DNA from: Deinococcus aerolatus
Lineage (GTDB): Bacteria > Deinococcota > Deinococci > Deinococcales > Deinococcaceae
DNA length: 64,000 nucleotides
Direction of reading: 5' to 3'
Assembly (NCBI RefSeq): GCF_014647055.1
Contig: NZ_BMOL01000010.1
Span: forward strand, 1-64,000
This document shows positions 11,000-21,800 of this stretch, in pieces. Position numbers and translations under genes: made by a program. Within the stretch, counting starts at the first letter, position 1; every line of letters begins with the position of its first letter. The notes beneath the pieces were generated by a model that searched no databases, was not told the DNA's origin, and saw nothing but the letters and a program-made list of their open reading frames with translations.

Positions 11000-11866
11000 A
11001 TGACCTTTTCCATCGTGGGGCGCGACGCGGCAACAGGGGACATCGGGGTGGCGGTGGCCAGCAAGTTTCTGGCGGTGGGGGCGCTGGTGCCCTTCGTGCG
11101 TGCGGGCGTGGGCGCGGTCGCCACCCAGAGCTACGTGAATCCCAGCTTCGGCCCCGACGGGCTGCGTCTGCTCGCAGAGGGCCTGTCGCCGCAGGAGGTG
11201 GGCGCCCGCTTTCAGGCCGAGGACGCCGACATCGCCCAGCGCCAGTTCGGCATCGTGGCGGCGGACGGCAGAAGCGTGATCTTCAGCGGCTCCGGCTGCC
11301 ACGCCTGGGCGGGCGGAATCGCGGCGGCCGACGTGGCAATTCAGGGCAACATCCTGACCGGACCGGAGGTGGTGGAGGCCATGCACGAGATCTGGCAGTC
11401 GACGGCGGGTCAGCCGCTGCCGCGCCGCCTGCTGGCCGCATTGCGGGCCGGGGACGACGCGGGCGGCGACAGGCGGGGCCGCCAGTCCGCCACGCTGCTG
11501 TGTGCCGGGCCGGGCCGGGGCTATGGGGGCCTGACCGACGACTGGGTCAACCTGCGCGCCGACGATCACGCTGATCCCTGCACCGAGCTGGAGCGGCTGC
11601 TGGACACCTTCGATCTGCTGTTCGGCAGGCCCACGGAGACGCGTGAGCTGAACGAGGGCGAGCTGAAGTGGCTGCGCGCCCTGCTGATCCGCCAGGGCCA
11701 CGCCGCTTCGCTGCCCGCTGGCCCCTGGGACGCCGACACCGAGGCCGCCGCGTGGGCGCTGTACGGCACCGAGAATCTGGAAGAACGGTGGGTGGGTGGC
11801 GGCCACTTCGATCCGGCGGCGCTGGCGTACCTGCGGGGCCACTTCGGAGATCACCCCGGACATTGA
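11000..11866 (+). CDS. DUF1028 protein with C-terminal putative peptidoglycan-binding region
   Basis: DUF1028 proteins have an Ntn-hydrolase-like fold of unknown substrate. The N-terminal [22 protein letters not shown] and [11 protein letters not shown] are typical, and TFSIV at the start fits a nucleophile exposed after Met removal. Residues about 200-288 ([14 protein letters not shown] and following) look like the putative peptidoglycan-binding domain that often ends DUF1028 proteins. No signal peptide is seen, so a wall role is doubtful. The ATG at 11000 is 6 nt from a TATCCT box (10988-10993). The 288-residue length is usual for the two-domain form. Confidence 0.88.
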   Translation: MTFSIVGRDAATGDIGVAVASKFLAVGALVPFVRAGVGAVATQSYVNPSFGPDGLRLLAEGLSPQEVGARFQAEDADIAQRQFGIVAADGRSVIFSGSGCHAWAGGIAAADVAIQGNILTGPEVVEAMHEIWQSTAGQPLPRRLLAALRAGDDAGGDRRGRQSATLLCAGPGRGYGGLTDDWVNLRADDHADPCTELERLLDTFDLLFGRPTETRELNEGELKWLRALLIRQGHAASLPAGPWDADTEAAAWALYGTENLEERWVGGGHFDPAALAYLRGHFGDHPGH

Positions 11867-11937
11867 GCGTGAGCACACCGGGCCGGCGCCGGCCCGCCGC
11901 ACCGCCGCCCCGGCCCCATCTGCTCTAGACTCCCCGC

Positions 11938-12405
11938 ATGCGCCTTTCGGCCACCGATGTGTACGCCTTTCAGGCCCTGGGTTTCCTGGGGACGCAGGAC
12001 GCCGGACGCTGGGTGTCCAGCGAGGAGATCAGCGAGGCCACCGGCGTTCACCGCCCGTATCTGGTCCGGATTCTGGCGGTGCTGGGCAACAAGGGGGTGG
12101 TGAAGAGCAAGAAGGGCATCGGCGGCGGCTACGCGCTGGCCCGCAAGCCGGGGCTGATCAGCCTGTGCGAGGTCGTGCGCGCCGTCGACGGCCCGGTGGC
12201 ACCTCTGTCGTGCATCAGCCTGAACTGGCACGAGCCCTGCCCCGAGGAGGGCCGCTGTCATGCCCGCGCCACCATCTACACCCGCATGCGTGACGCCATG
12301 CTGGGCGTGTTGCAGGAGTTCAGCGTGGCCGATCTGGTGACCGACGCACGCCAGGGCGTGAGCTACGGCCACTGCCTGGGGCATCTGCTCAAGCCCGGCG
12401 CGTAG
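11938..12405 (+). CDS. Rrf2-family transcriptional regulator with three cysteines
   Basis: This is a winged-helix regulator of the IscR/NsrR/RsrR type. The HTH covers about residues 28-50, and the wing contains [12 protein letters not shown]. Cys92, Cys101 and Cys107 have the C-x8-C-x5-C spacing expected of an iron-sulfur ligand set, so it probably senses iron-sulfur status, NO or redox (inference). The 155-residue length is normal. The ATG at 11938 lies 6 nt after a TAGACT box (11926-11931). No obvious target operon is adjacent. Confidence 0.9.
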   Translation: MRLSATDVYAFQALGFLGTQDAGRWVSSEEISEATGVHRPYLVRILAVLGNKGVVKSKKGIGGGYALARKPGLISLCEVVRAVDGPVAPLSCISLNWHEPCPEEGRCHARATIYTRMRDAMLGVLQEFSVADLVTDARQGVSYGHCLGHLLKPGA

Positions 12406-12438
12406 CTCCGCTTCAAGCCTGGGACTGACTGTGGCTGC

Positions 12439-13095
12439 CTACTTCAGATAGGGGGCGAATCGGCCCAGCGTCGCCGCGTCCGGGCTGGCCGATGAGCGCA
12501 CAACCTGATGGCCGCCGAAGACCAGCAGCAGGCGGCCCTCCGCGTCTGCAGAAGCGTTCAGGGTGCCCTGGCGGGCGGTGTACGGCCCGGTCAGCACCGC
12601 CTGCATGGTGTTGAGATCGAAGGCCAGCGCCGCGCCGCTCAGGGCAGGACCTTCGGCCCGGACGCCGCCGGAGGCGCTGACAAAGGCCGTTCCGACATTC
12701 AGCGTGACGCGCGGGGCGCTGAGGTTCTTGAAGCGGGCGTCGTTGTAGGTCACGTTGCCGGTGGCCGTCACGGTGGAGGACTTGAGATCGTAGGTCACCT
12801 GCGCGGCCCGCAGCGTGCCGCCCTGCTTGGTGGTCAGCACAGCGTTCTGGGCCGTCAGGGTCTTGCCGGGATTGAGGGTCATGGCGCTGGCCACCAGTTT
12901 CAGGCCGCCCTTGCTGTCGGTGGCGGTGCCGCCGCCGGGCAGTTCGGTGACGCCCGTTTCCAGGTTCAGGTTCTGCGGGCCGCGCGGCGTGACGTTCAGG
13001 CCGCCGAAGGTGACCGCCTGGCCGCCGTTAAACGGACTCAGGGTCAGCAGACCCAGCGTCGCGGCTGCCAGAAAGGAAGAGGAGGGGAGTTTCAT
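12439..13095 (-). CDS. LptA/OstA-like exported beta-jellyroll protein
   Basis: A 218-residue secreted protein with a signal peptide (residues 1-27, ending near GGQA) and strand-rich repeats such as LTAQNAVLTTKQGGTLRAAQ and STVTATGNVTY. These resemble LptA/OstA-N domains, which form a periplasmic bridge for lipid or polysaccharide export. Deinococcus has an outer membrane but not classical lipid A, so the cargo is unknown. The ATG at 13095 is 6 nt after a TACGGT box (13102-13107, minus strand). An LptF/G-like permease occurs at 60921-62066, far from this gene. Confidence 0.75.
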   Translation of the reverse strand: MKLPSSSFLAAATLGLLTLSPFNGGQAVTFGGLNVTPRGPQNLNLETGVTELPGGGTATDSKGGLKLVASAMTLNPGKTLTAQNAVLTTKQGGTLRAAQVTYDLKSSTVTATGNVTYNDARFKNLSAPRVTLNVGTAFVSASGGVRAEGPALSGAALAFDLNTMQAVLTGPYTARQGTLNASADAEGRLLLVFGGHQVVRSSASPDAATLGRFAPYLK

Positions 13096-13231
13096 CCTCT
13101 CACCGTAACGGCCCGCGCCTGAGCGGCGTGAGTGGGCCAGTCAGACCCGCTTCAGGTGCCGTCCGCCCGGCGTCCCGACTCTCATGCCCTCTCAACCGCG
13201 CGTAAGGATGGGGGCGTTACACTCCGGGGCA

Positions 13232-14401
13232 GTGATTTCCTCATCTCTACGCTCTGTCCTTTCTGTGCTGCGCCTCCGCGACGCGCGTCCCCTCCGTTTT
13301 CTGCTTCGTGTCGTGGCCCTGCTGTGGACGCTGGCGCTCCTCTCCCACGCCGCCGCCGCCCCGCGTGTGGGGGCGCACGACGGCTTCACGCGGCTGGTGT
13401 TTGACCTGCCGGGCAACTCCAGTTCCAAAGTCACGGCGGCGGGCCGCAGCGTGACCGTTAGGCTGAATGTCAAGCTCAAAACCGAGCAGGGTGCCTTGAA
13501 GGCGGCGGGCGTCACGGCCTACGCGGTATCGGGGGGAACGGTCACGGTCACGCTGGCGGGGACCAGCAGCGCCGGGAAGACCAGAGTCAGCGTGCTGCCC
13601 AGCAGCGGGGCAGCGGCGGCCCGGCTGGTGATCGACGTGCCGACCTCGGCCTCCGCGCAGGCGTCGATCAGGCCGGCAGCCACCCCAATTCGCCCTGCGT
13701 CGGTGTCCGCCGCCGTGACCCGCCCGCGCGTGGTGCTGGACGCCGGGCATGGCGGCGGCGATCCGGGCATGACCAGCCAGTGGGTCATGGAGAAGGCCGT
13801 GACGCTGGACGTGGCGCTGCGGACCCGCGCCGAACTGGTCAAACACGGCGTGGACGTGGTGATGGTCCGTACCTCTGATACAGCCCTCAGCGCCGACAAG
13901 CGCACGGATCTGGACGCCCGCTCACGGCTGGCAACCACCGGTCAGGTCAGCGCATACATCAGCATTCACGTCAACGCGGGCGGACCGTCGGCGCAGGGCA
14001 TCGAGACGTATTACTTTGGGCAGCCGCTGGCGGGCAGTGACCGCAGCCGCGCCGTGCAGGAAAACGGCGGCGGCAGCGTGGGACAGGAGCTGACCCGCAA
14101 GGCCGCCAACAGCGCCCAGGGCCTGCTGGGCGACATCGTGGCGCAGGCCAAGCTGTCGTTCTCACGTCAGCTGGCTCAGACGGTGCAGGCGCGGCTGCTG
14201 CAGTACACCGGGGCCGTCAACCGGGGCGTGCAGACCGACGCTTTCTACGTGATCCGCAACCCCACCACCCCCGCCATCCTCACCGAGATCGGCTTCGGCA
14301 GCAACCCTGGCGAGGGTGCCCGGCTGGCCACCCCCGCCTACCGCGAGAAGATCGCGCAGGGGCTGGCGCGGGCCATTCTGGATTTCCTGCACACGCAGTA
14401 G
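13232..14401 (+). CDS. N-acetylmuramoyl-L-alanine amidase (Amidase_3) with AMIN-like N-terminus
   Basis: This enzyme cleaves the bond between N-acetylmuramic acid and the stem peptide in the cell wall. The 389-residue product has a signal peptide, an AMIN-like region (FTRLVFDLPGNSS) and a zinc amidase domain with VVLDAGHGGGDPG, EKAVTLDV, SIHVNAGG and the catalytic ILTEIGFGSNP. GTG at 13232 is preferred because a TACACT box (13218-13223) lies 8 nt upstream; an in-frame ATG at 13184 would put the promoter inside the gene. AMIN domains direct amidases to division sites or polymers in the periplasm. Confidence 0.92.
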   Translation: MISSSLRSVLSVLRLRDARPLRFLLRVVALLWTLALLSHAAAAPRVGAHDGFTRLVFDLPGNSSSKVTAAGRSVTVRLNVKLKTEQGALKAAGVTAYAVSGGTVTVTLAGTSSAGKTRVSVLPSSGAAAARLVIDVPTSASAQASIRPAATPIRPASVSAAVTRPRVVLDAGHGGGDPGMTSQWVMEKAVTLDVALRTRAELVKHGVDVVMVRTSDTALSADKRTDLDARSRLATTGQVSAYISIHVNAGGPSAQGIETYYFGQPLAGSDRSRAVQENGGGSVGQELTRKAANSAQGLLGDIVAQAKLSFSRQLAQTVQARLLQYTGAVNRGVQTDAFYVIRNPTTPAILTEIGFGSNPGEGARLATPAYREKIAQGLARAILDFLHTQ

Positions 14402-14441
14402 GCGTCGGGGCTGGAGGCTGGGATCGGGACGCTGGCTGGGC

Positions 14442-15683
14442 TCAGGGCACCGGCCCGAGGTTCCGCAACTGCACCCCGTACACCCCACGGACGTCCTCGC
14501 GCCACGCCAGGACGATGTCACCGCCAGGCCGCACCGCCAGACCGGGCGAGCGGGCGTCGCGTCGGGGGTCCAGGTTCAGCGCGCCGTGGATCTGCCAGGC
14601 CCTGCCCGTCCAGCGGGCCAGATGAATCTGCCCGATTCCGGAGCGTTCCTCCACCCAGGCCAGCACGGGCTGTCCGGCCCGGTCCAGCGCCAGGGCCGGA
14701 GCGCTGGCCGAGTGGGGGCTCAGGGGCCCGCCCAGCGCCTGCCACGCCTGCCCGTCCCAGCGCGAGGCGTACAGCGCGTCCCTGCCGCTCAGGTCTTCCA
14801 GCCACGCCACGGTGGGCTGTCCCTGCCGGTCCAGTTTGAGGCGGGTGGAGGCCAGATAACGGTCCGGCGTGCGGTTGAGGCTGCCGCCCAGCGCCTCCCA
14901 GGCAGTCCCGGTCCAGCGCTTCACGAGGACGTTGCTGGCCAGCACCTCGCCCTGCAGCCACGCCACGGTCGGCTGCCCCGCCGCGTCCAGCCCCAGCGCG
15001 GGCGTGCGCGAGAAGACGCTGATCTCGTTGAAGGCCGGACTGCGGGTCCACGTTTTCGTCACCGCGTCCCAGCGGCGCACGGTCAGGCGGCTGCCGTAGG
15101 GGGTGCGCAGCGTCTCGCCCCACGCCAGCACGGGCTCGCCGTTCCGCGCTGCCACCGAGCGCGTGCGGGCCGCATACGGGAGATCGTCGCCCAGGTAGCG
15201 CGCAAACCAGTCGGTCCAGCGGCCCTCCTGGTACGCCCGGAACACCACCACGTCGTTGTCGCCGTAATTCTCGTTCCAGACCATGACCGGCGTGCCCCCG
15301 GCGTCCAGCGCCAGATCGATGTTGGAGGCCGGGCGCGGCACGTCGTAATTCAGCACGCCGCCGGGCAGGCCGCCGCGCAGCAGCTCCCAGCCGCCCCCCG
15401 CGCTGCGCCACACCCGCACCTTGCGCGATTCGTACAGGCCCTTGCCGCTGTCGGCCTGTCCCGCGTCGTTCAGCAGGGCCAGCAGCAGCGAGCCGTCGGG
15501 TGCGGCGGCCAGTTGCAGTTCACGCAGCGGGCGCGCGGCCTCGGCGGGGGGCGGGGCCAGGGGCTGCAGGGCGGCGTGGCCTCCCGCGTGGGCCCTGCCG
15601 AACAGGGCGGCGCAGCCCACAAGAAGCAGAAGCGGGGCCAGGCGGGTGGGGAGCGGGCGTCCGTGCGGCGGGGAACTGGGCAT
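14442..15683 (-). CDS. Exported repeat protein, probable beta-propeller, possible lipoprotein
   Basis: A 413-residue exported protein. The N-terminus has a hydrophobic segment ending in LLLVGC, which could be a lipobox or part of a signal peptide. At least five repeats of about 50 residues share a core such as LALDAGGTPVMVW, LGLDAAGQPTVAW, LKLDRQGQPTVAW and LALDRAGQPVLAW, usually followed by RWxGxAWxxLGG. This pattern suggests a sialidase- or kelch-like beta-propeller used for binding. No catalytic residues are apparent. A TGGAGG ribosome binding site precedes the ATG at 15683. The ligand is unknown. Confidence 0.75.
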   Translation of the reverse strand: MPSSPPHGRPLPTRLAPLLLLVGCAALFGRAHAGGHAALQPLAPPPAEAARPLRELQLAAAPDGSLLLALLNDAGQADSGKGLYESRKVRVWRSAGGGWELLRGGLPGGVLNYDVPRPASNIDLALDAGGTPVMVWNENYGDNDVVVFRAYQEGRWTDWFARYLGDDLPYAARTRSVAARNGEPVLAWGETLRTPYGSRLTVRRWDAVTKTWTRSPAFNEISVFSRTPALGLDAAGQPTVAWLQGEVLASNVLVKRWTGTAWEALGGSLNRTPDRYLASTRLKLDRQGQPTVAWLEDLSGRDALYASRWDGQAWQALGGPLSPHSASAPALALDRAGQPVLAWVEERSGIGQIHLARWTGRAWQIHGALNLDPRRDARSPGLAVRPGGDIVLAWREDVRGVYGVQLRNLGPVP

Positions 15684-15867
15684 GGGGCGGCCTCCAGGTG
15701 GACAGGACTAGTCAGCATTTTCAGCACAGACTTGTCGGGTGGAGCCTGTCAGAAGGGACCTGTCAACAGGGGCCTGCACACAGGGTCCGTTTCATTGTGC
15801 GGCCCCGTGGCCACCCAGGACAATGCAGCGCACCCCCGGCCCCCCCACGCGCACTATTGTGCTGTTC

Positions 15868-16959
15868 ATGCGCGTCGTCCTGAAACTTGGCACCAGCGTC
15901 CTGACGGCGGGGGGGGACCGCCTGAGCCGCCCTCGGCTGGTGGACCTGATGCGCGGCATGGTGGCGGCGCGGGCCGCCGGACATCAGGTGGTTCTGGTGA
16001 GCAGCGGGGCGGTGCTGGCCGGCTGGGAGGCGCTGGCCTTTCCGCCGCGTGACCGCACGCTGGCCGAGAAACAGCTGCTGGCGGCGGTGGGCCAGAGCCG
16101 CCTGATGCACCTGTACGCCACACTGGCCGAGCTGTACGGCGTGAATGTGGCGCAGGTGCTGCTGACCGCCGACGACTTCCGGGACCGCACCCGCTACCTG
16201 AACGCCCGCACCACCCTGGAGGCCTGTCTCAGCCGGGGCGTCCTGCCGATCATCAACGAGAACGACGCCGTGGCCCTGGAGCAGATCCGGGTGGGCGACA
16301 ACGACACGCTGTCGGCCTTTGTGGCGAATCTGGTGGACGCGGACCTGCTGGTGATCCTGACCGACGCGCCGGGCCTGTACACGGCGGACCCGCGCACGGA
16401 CCCCGATGCCACCCTGATTCCGGTGGTCGAGCGGGTGACCCCGGAGGTCTGGGCGCGGGCCGGGGGTGCGGGATCCCACCGCGGGACTGGCGGGATGCAC
16501 ACCAAGATCCAGGCCGCCGAAATCGCCACCCGCGCCGGCACGCCGGTGGTGGTTGCCCCCGGCGACGCGCCCGACGCGCTGGCCCGCATCGTGGGCGGCG
16601 AGGCGCTGGGCACGCGTTTTCTGGCCGCCGGCTCGCGCCTGGAAGCCCGCAAGCGCTGGATTCTGGCGGAGGTGGCCCCGGCCCGCGTGCATCTGGACGA
16701 CGGCGCGGCGCGGGCCGTGACGGAGCGCGGCTCCAGCCTGCTGCCTGCCGGCATCCGGCGCGTGGAGGGCGAGTTCGTGCGCGGCCAGACCATCCGCCTG
16801 ATCGCTCCTGGCGGCGCCGAGGTGGCGCGCGGACTGACGCGCTACGCCTCGGGCGATCTGGGCCGCATCGCCGGGCATCACTCGCGCGAGATCGAGGCGC
16901 TGCTGGGCTTCACCTACGGCCCGGAAGCAGTACACCGCGACGATCTGGTGCGGCTGTGA
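15868..16959 (+). CDS. proB: Glutamate 5-kinase with C-terminal PUA domain
   Basis: ProB phosphorylates glutamate at the start of proline synthesis. The amino-acid kinase domain begins VVLKLGTSVL and contains VSSGAV, IINENDAVA and GTGGMHTKI. A PUA domain occupies about residues 275-363 (SLLPAGIRRVEGEF and on), as in the long form of the enzyme. The ATG at 15868 sits 7 nt after a TATTGT box (15855-15860); the in-frame ATG at 15739 would add an unconserved extension. proA is not in the window, so the pathway genes are split. Confidence 0.95.
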   Translation: MRVVLKLGTSVLTAGGDRLSRPRLVDLMRGMVAARAAGHQVVLVSSGAVLAGWEALAFPPRDRTLAEKQLLAAVGQSRLMHLYATLAELYGVNVAQVLLTADDFRDRTRYLNARTTLEACLSRGVLPIINENDAVALEQIRVGDNDTLSAFVANLVDADLLVILTDAPGLYTADPRTDPDATLIPVVERVTPEVWARAGGAGSHRGTGGMHTKIQAAEIATRAGTPVVVAPGDAPDALARIVGGEALGTRFLAAGSRLEARKRWILAEVAPARVHLDDGAARAVTERGSSLLPAGIRRVEGEFVRGQTIRLIAPGGAEVARGLTRYASGDLGRIAGHHSREIEALLGFTYGPEAVHRDDLVRL

Positions 16960-17042
16960 CCCCGCGTCACGGATAGGGGACGGGTGGGGCCGGACAGGGC
17001 TGCCTCGGCCAGCAGCTCGCGCTCCCCTCTATACTCCCCCCT

Positions 17043-17776
17043 GTGCTCTGGCTGCTGCTCACCACCACCCTGCTGACCGTACCCGATCCGGCGGGGGACG
17101 CGCGTGGGGACGGCGGTTACATCCTGCCGCGCCAGCCTGCCCTGACTGCGGACGCACTGGACCTGCGGTCGTTCAGCGCCGCGCCGCAGGCGGGCGGCAT
17201 GCGCTTCACGGTCAGCCTCGGGCAGATCAGCAACCCGTGGAATGCGCCGTCGGGCTTCTCGGCGGGCGTCACCGATATCTTCGTCAAGACTGGTCCCGGT
17301 GGACAGACCGCCCTGGCCGACACCGGCCTGCGGGCGCGCGGCGGCGGCTGGCAGTACCACCTGCGGGTGACCGGCTTCGGCAGCACGCTGGTGCAGGCCA
17401 CGGATGAGGAGGGCGTCACGCAGTCCCTGGCTGCGCCCAGCGTGCGCATCGAGGGCACGGGGCTGGTGATCGACGCGGCGGTTCCCCCCGGCACCCACGC
17501 GTACTGGGTCACCAGCAGCGTCTACACCCCGCTGTCGGCGGGTGGGGTGCTGAAACCCACCGGCGAGAGCGGTCCCGGCAGCCTGCAGACCGGGCGGGCC
17601 GGCGCCGCCACCCCCGTCGACGTACTGGCCCCGGACGGGGACCCCCGCGCGTTTACCGACGGCACGCTGGCCCCGGTGGGGCAGACCCGGGACCGCGCCA
17701 GCCTGATTCTGGCCGGACTGGGCGGGCTGGGTCTGTTGCTGACGGTGCTGGCCACGATGGCCATCTGGCGGCGCTC

Positions 17777-17780
<4 letters not shown>
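17043..17780 (+). CDS. DOMON-like (glucodextranase C-terminal type) exported membrane-anchored protein
   Basis: A 245-residue protein with a short hydrophobic N-terminus, a beta-sandwich region starting [14 protein letters not shown] that resembles the C-terminal domain of glucodextranase and pullulanase, and one C-terminal membrane helix at about 217-240 before RRS. Such domains bind sugars or cofactors. No enzyme domain is attached, so this is probably a binding or scaffold protein. The GTG at 17043 is 7 nt after a TATACT box (17030-17035). Its stop overlaps the start of the downstream transporter by ATGA, so the two are translationally coupled. Confidence 0.75.
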
Positions 17781-18682
<902 letters not shown>

Positions 18683-18761
18683 CGCCGCTGTTCATAGGCC
18701 GTTCGCGGTGAACTGAACCCACTGGTGGGCTGGACGTGCCCGCCACTGTTTCTGTCTCTGG

Positions 18762-18790
18762 CCCTGGGCGGACCGCCTGACCGCCCAGGG
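18762..18790. terminator. Perfect 10-bp hairpin between transporter and GGDEF/EAL gene
   Basis: CCCTGGGCGG at 18762-18771 pairs exactly with CCGCCCAGGG at 18781-18790 around a 9-nt loop. It lies 80 nt past the transporter stop and 92 nt before the GGDEF/EAL start. With no T-tract it may be a GC-type terminator or a leader structure. Confidence 0.4.
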
Positions 18791-18881
18791 GAGCCCAGTC
18801 GTTCCCGGCGTCAGGGCGTCTGTCCCGGCGGGGCAGTGATGGTTACGCAAGAGCGCCGCGCTAACATGAGCAAAGACCCTT

Positions 18882-21800
18882 ATGACCTCTCATATCCCCC
18901 CTTCCCCCCAGTGCCCACAGGCCAGTCCAGGCGTGGTCACAGCGGGGTCAGAGGCCGGGGCGCCGCCCAGCCTGCTGGCCGCACTGGCTGGGATGGTGCT
19001 GGGGCCGGTGGCGTCGGCGCGGCTGTTCCTGACGGGTCAGAAGGGGGCGTTCGCGCTGAGCGGCGCCGGGTCCGGTCTGGCCGTGCCGCTGGACCTGTGC
19101 CGACGCGCCGCCGACCTGCTGGCACAGCGGCCCGCCCCGGCGGACGCCCCGTTTGACGCCCGCAACTGGTATGCGCAGGAGCCGGAGCCGGGGGCCGCGC
19201 AGGCGCTGATCCAGGCGGTTCATCCGCAGGCGTCGGCCTGTCTGGCCGTGGCGGTGGCAGCGCAGGGCGTGACCTACGGCACGCTGCATCTGGACGTGCT
19301 GCCGCAGCATCTCCCGGCCGCGCCCGCCGGTTCGCCGGTGCCCGCGCCGCTGCTGGCACTGGCCCACGCCCAGGCGGCCCTGCTGGCGGCAGCGGTGCAG
19401 CGGCTGGACCTGCAAAGTGACCTGAACGCCGCACAGCGCGAGGTGAACCTGCTGGAACGGGCGTGGCAGGCGATGGCACACTCAGGCACCCAGAGCGAGC
19501 TGTTCGAGAGGATCACGCGGGTGGTCCAGGAGATGATGGGGGTGGAGCATGTCGCCATCGGCGTGCTAGAGGGCGATGTGCTGGTGTTGCGGGAAGGCGC
19601 CGGGCATGGCCACCGCAACACCCGCCATCCGATCAACATGGGCGTGGCTGGCCGGGTGGCCCGCAGCGGGCAGGCCGCGCTGGTGCCGGACGTGACCCAG
19701 GACCCCGATTACGTCACCGTCGTGTGCGGCGCGGTGAGTGAGATCTGCGTTCCATTGCTGGATGGCACGCGGGTGGTGGGGGTGCTGGACGTGGAGTGCG
19801 AATCGCGTGTGCTGGGAGCGCAGGACCTCCGGCCGCTGCAGACGCTGGGCAACTGGCTGGGGCAGGCCATGGAGCGCGAGCGCCTGCACGCCGATACCGA
19901 GCGGCAGCGCCGGGCGCTGGACCTGCTGCACCGCCTGCGCAGCTCGCTGGGCGGTGGGCTGGACACCGCCCAGGGCATCCAGGCCGTGACGCGGGGCCTG
20001 CGGGAGACGTTCGGGTACTCGCACGTCAGCGTATACCTGCTGGACGGAAACACGCTGACGCTGCAGGGCCAGGTGGGCTACGAAGCCGTGATCGAGCAGC
20101 TGCCGGTGGACCGTGGCGTGATGGGCCGAGCCTGCCGCACCGCGCAGGTGCAGTGGAGCCCGGACCTGCGCCAGGACCCCGACGCGGTGCTGGCCCTGCA
20201 CGGCATCACCTCGGAGGTGTGCGTACCGCTGCTGCGCGATCAGCAGGTGGTGGGCGTGCTGAACGTGGAGACCTTTGGCGATTCACCGGTGCTGGGCCAC
20301 TGGGACACACACCTGATCAGCTCGGTGGGCGGTTACCTGCAACAGCTGCTGGAACGCGCCTGGCTGCACGCGCAGGTCAAGGAACGCGAGGCCCGCTACC
20401 GGATGCTGGCCGAGTACACCAATGATCTGGTCTGCCTGCACCGCCCCGGCGGCAACTTCAGCTACGTCAGCCCCAGCGTCCACGCGCTGCTGGGGTATAC
20501 GGCAGCGCAGCTGATAGGCACCTCGCCCGACGACCTGCTGCATCCGGACGACCGGGGCAACCTGCAACTTCTCGGTCAGAATCCGGGGCCGCCCACGCTG
20601 CTCAGGCTGCGTCACCAGGCGGGCCACTACCTGCACATGGAGGTCAGCGTCAGCCGCATCGAGGGTACGGGCCTGACCCGCGAGGCCGCCGACGGGCCGG
20701 GCCGCTACCAGTACCTGTCCTCGTCGCGGGACGTCACGGCCCGGCAGCAGGCCGAGGCGCGGCTGCAGTGGGCCGCCACCCACGACTCGCTGACCCGGCT
20801 GTCCAACCGCGACCGCCTGTACAGCGCGCTGGAAGAGCAGATGGCGCTGGCCCGCCGCAGCGGACAGCCGGACTACGCGGTGCTGTACCTGGACATGGAC
20901 CGCTTCAAGGTCATCAACGACAGCCTGGGACACACTGCCGGCGACGAGCTGCTGCAGGCCTTTGCCCGGCGCCTGAAGGCCTGCATGGACGGCGCACTGG
21001 TGGCCCGGCTGGGCGGCGACGAGTTCGCCGTGCTGATGTGCGGGCTGCCGCCGGGTGACCTGTCACGGGTGGAGGCCGCCGCCGCCCGCCTTCAGGCCCG
21101 GCTGATCGCGCCGTTCACGGTGCAGGGCCGTTCGGTCCAGGTCAGCGTCAGCATCGGCGTCGCGCCGGGCGAGCTGCACCACCGGGCGCCCGCCGACATC
21201 CTGCGCGACGCGGACCTGAGCATGTACCGCGCCAAGCGTGACCCGTCCCGCCCGGTGATGGTGTTCCGGCCCGAGATGCACGTTGCGGCGCTGCGTCAGT
21301 TACAGATCGAGGCTGACCTGCCGCAGGCGGCCCGGCGCGGCCAGATGCGGCTAGTGTACCAGCCTATCGTGGATCTCCAGAGCGGCGTGGTCGGCGGCTA
21401 CGAGGCGCTGCTACGCTGGCAACACCCGCAGCTGGGAACAGTCTCGCCGGGCGAGTTCGTGCCGCTGGCCGAGGAGCTGGAGATGATCTCGGACCTGGGC
21501 AGCTTCGTGCTGGAAGAGGCCTGCCGCACCTTCCAGTCGGTGTCCGGGGGCGTCACGGCCGGGCCGGATGCCCCTGCGGCCCCGGCGCTGCAGGTCAACG
21601 TGTCCACCCGGCAGTTTCTGCGCCCCGGCTTCGCCCAGGTGGTGTGCCGGATTCTGGATGCGACCGGCTTTCCTGCCTCACGCCTGCACCTGGAAATCAC
21701 CGAGAGTGCCCTGATTCTGGATCTCGACGAGGCCGCCCGCACCCTGACCGAACTGCGCGCCCTGGGGGTCCGGATTCACATCGACGACTTCGGCACCGGG

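Noticed and set aside
18866..19156. Alternative frame starting ATG 18866 before the GGDEF/EAL gene
   Set aside because: It overlaps the conserved frame, gives a proline/arginine/glycine-rich peptide and has no family similarity.
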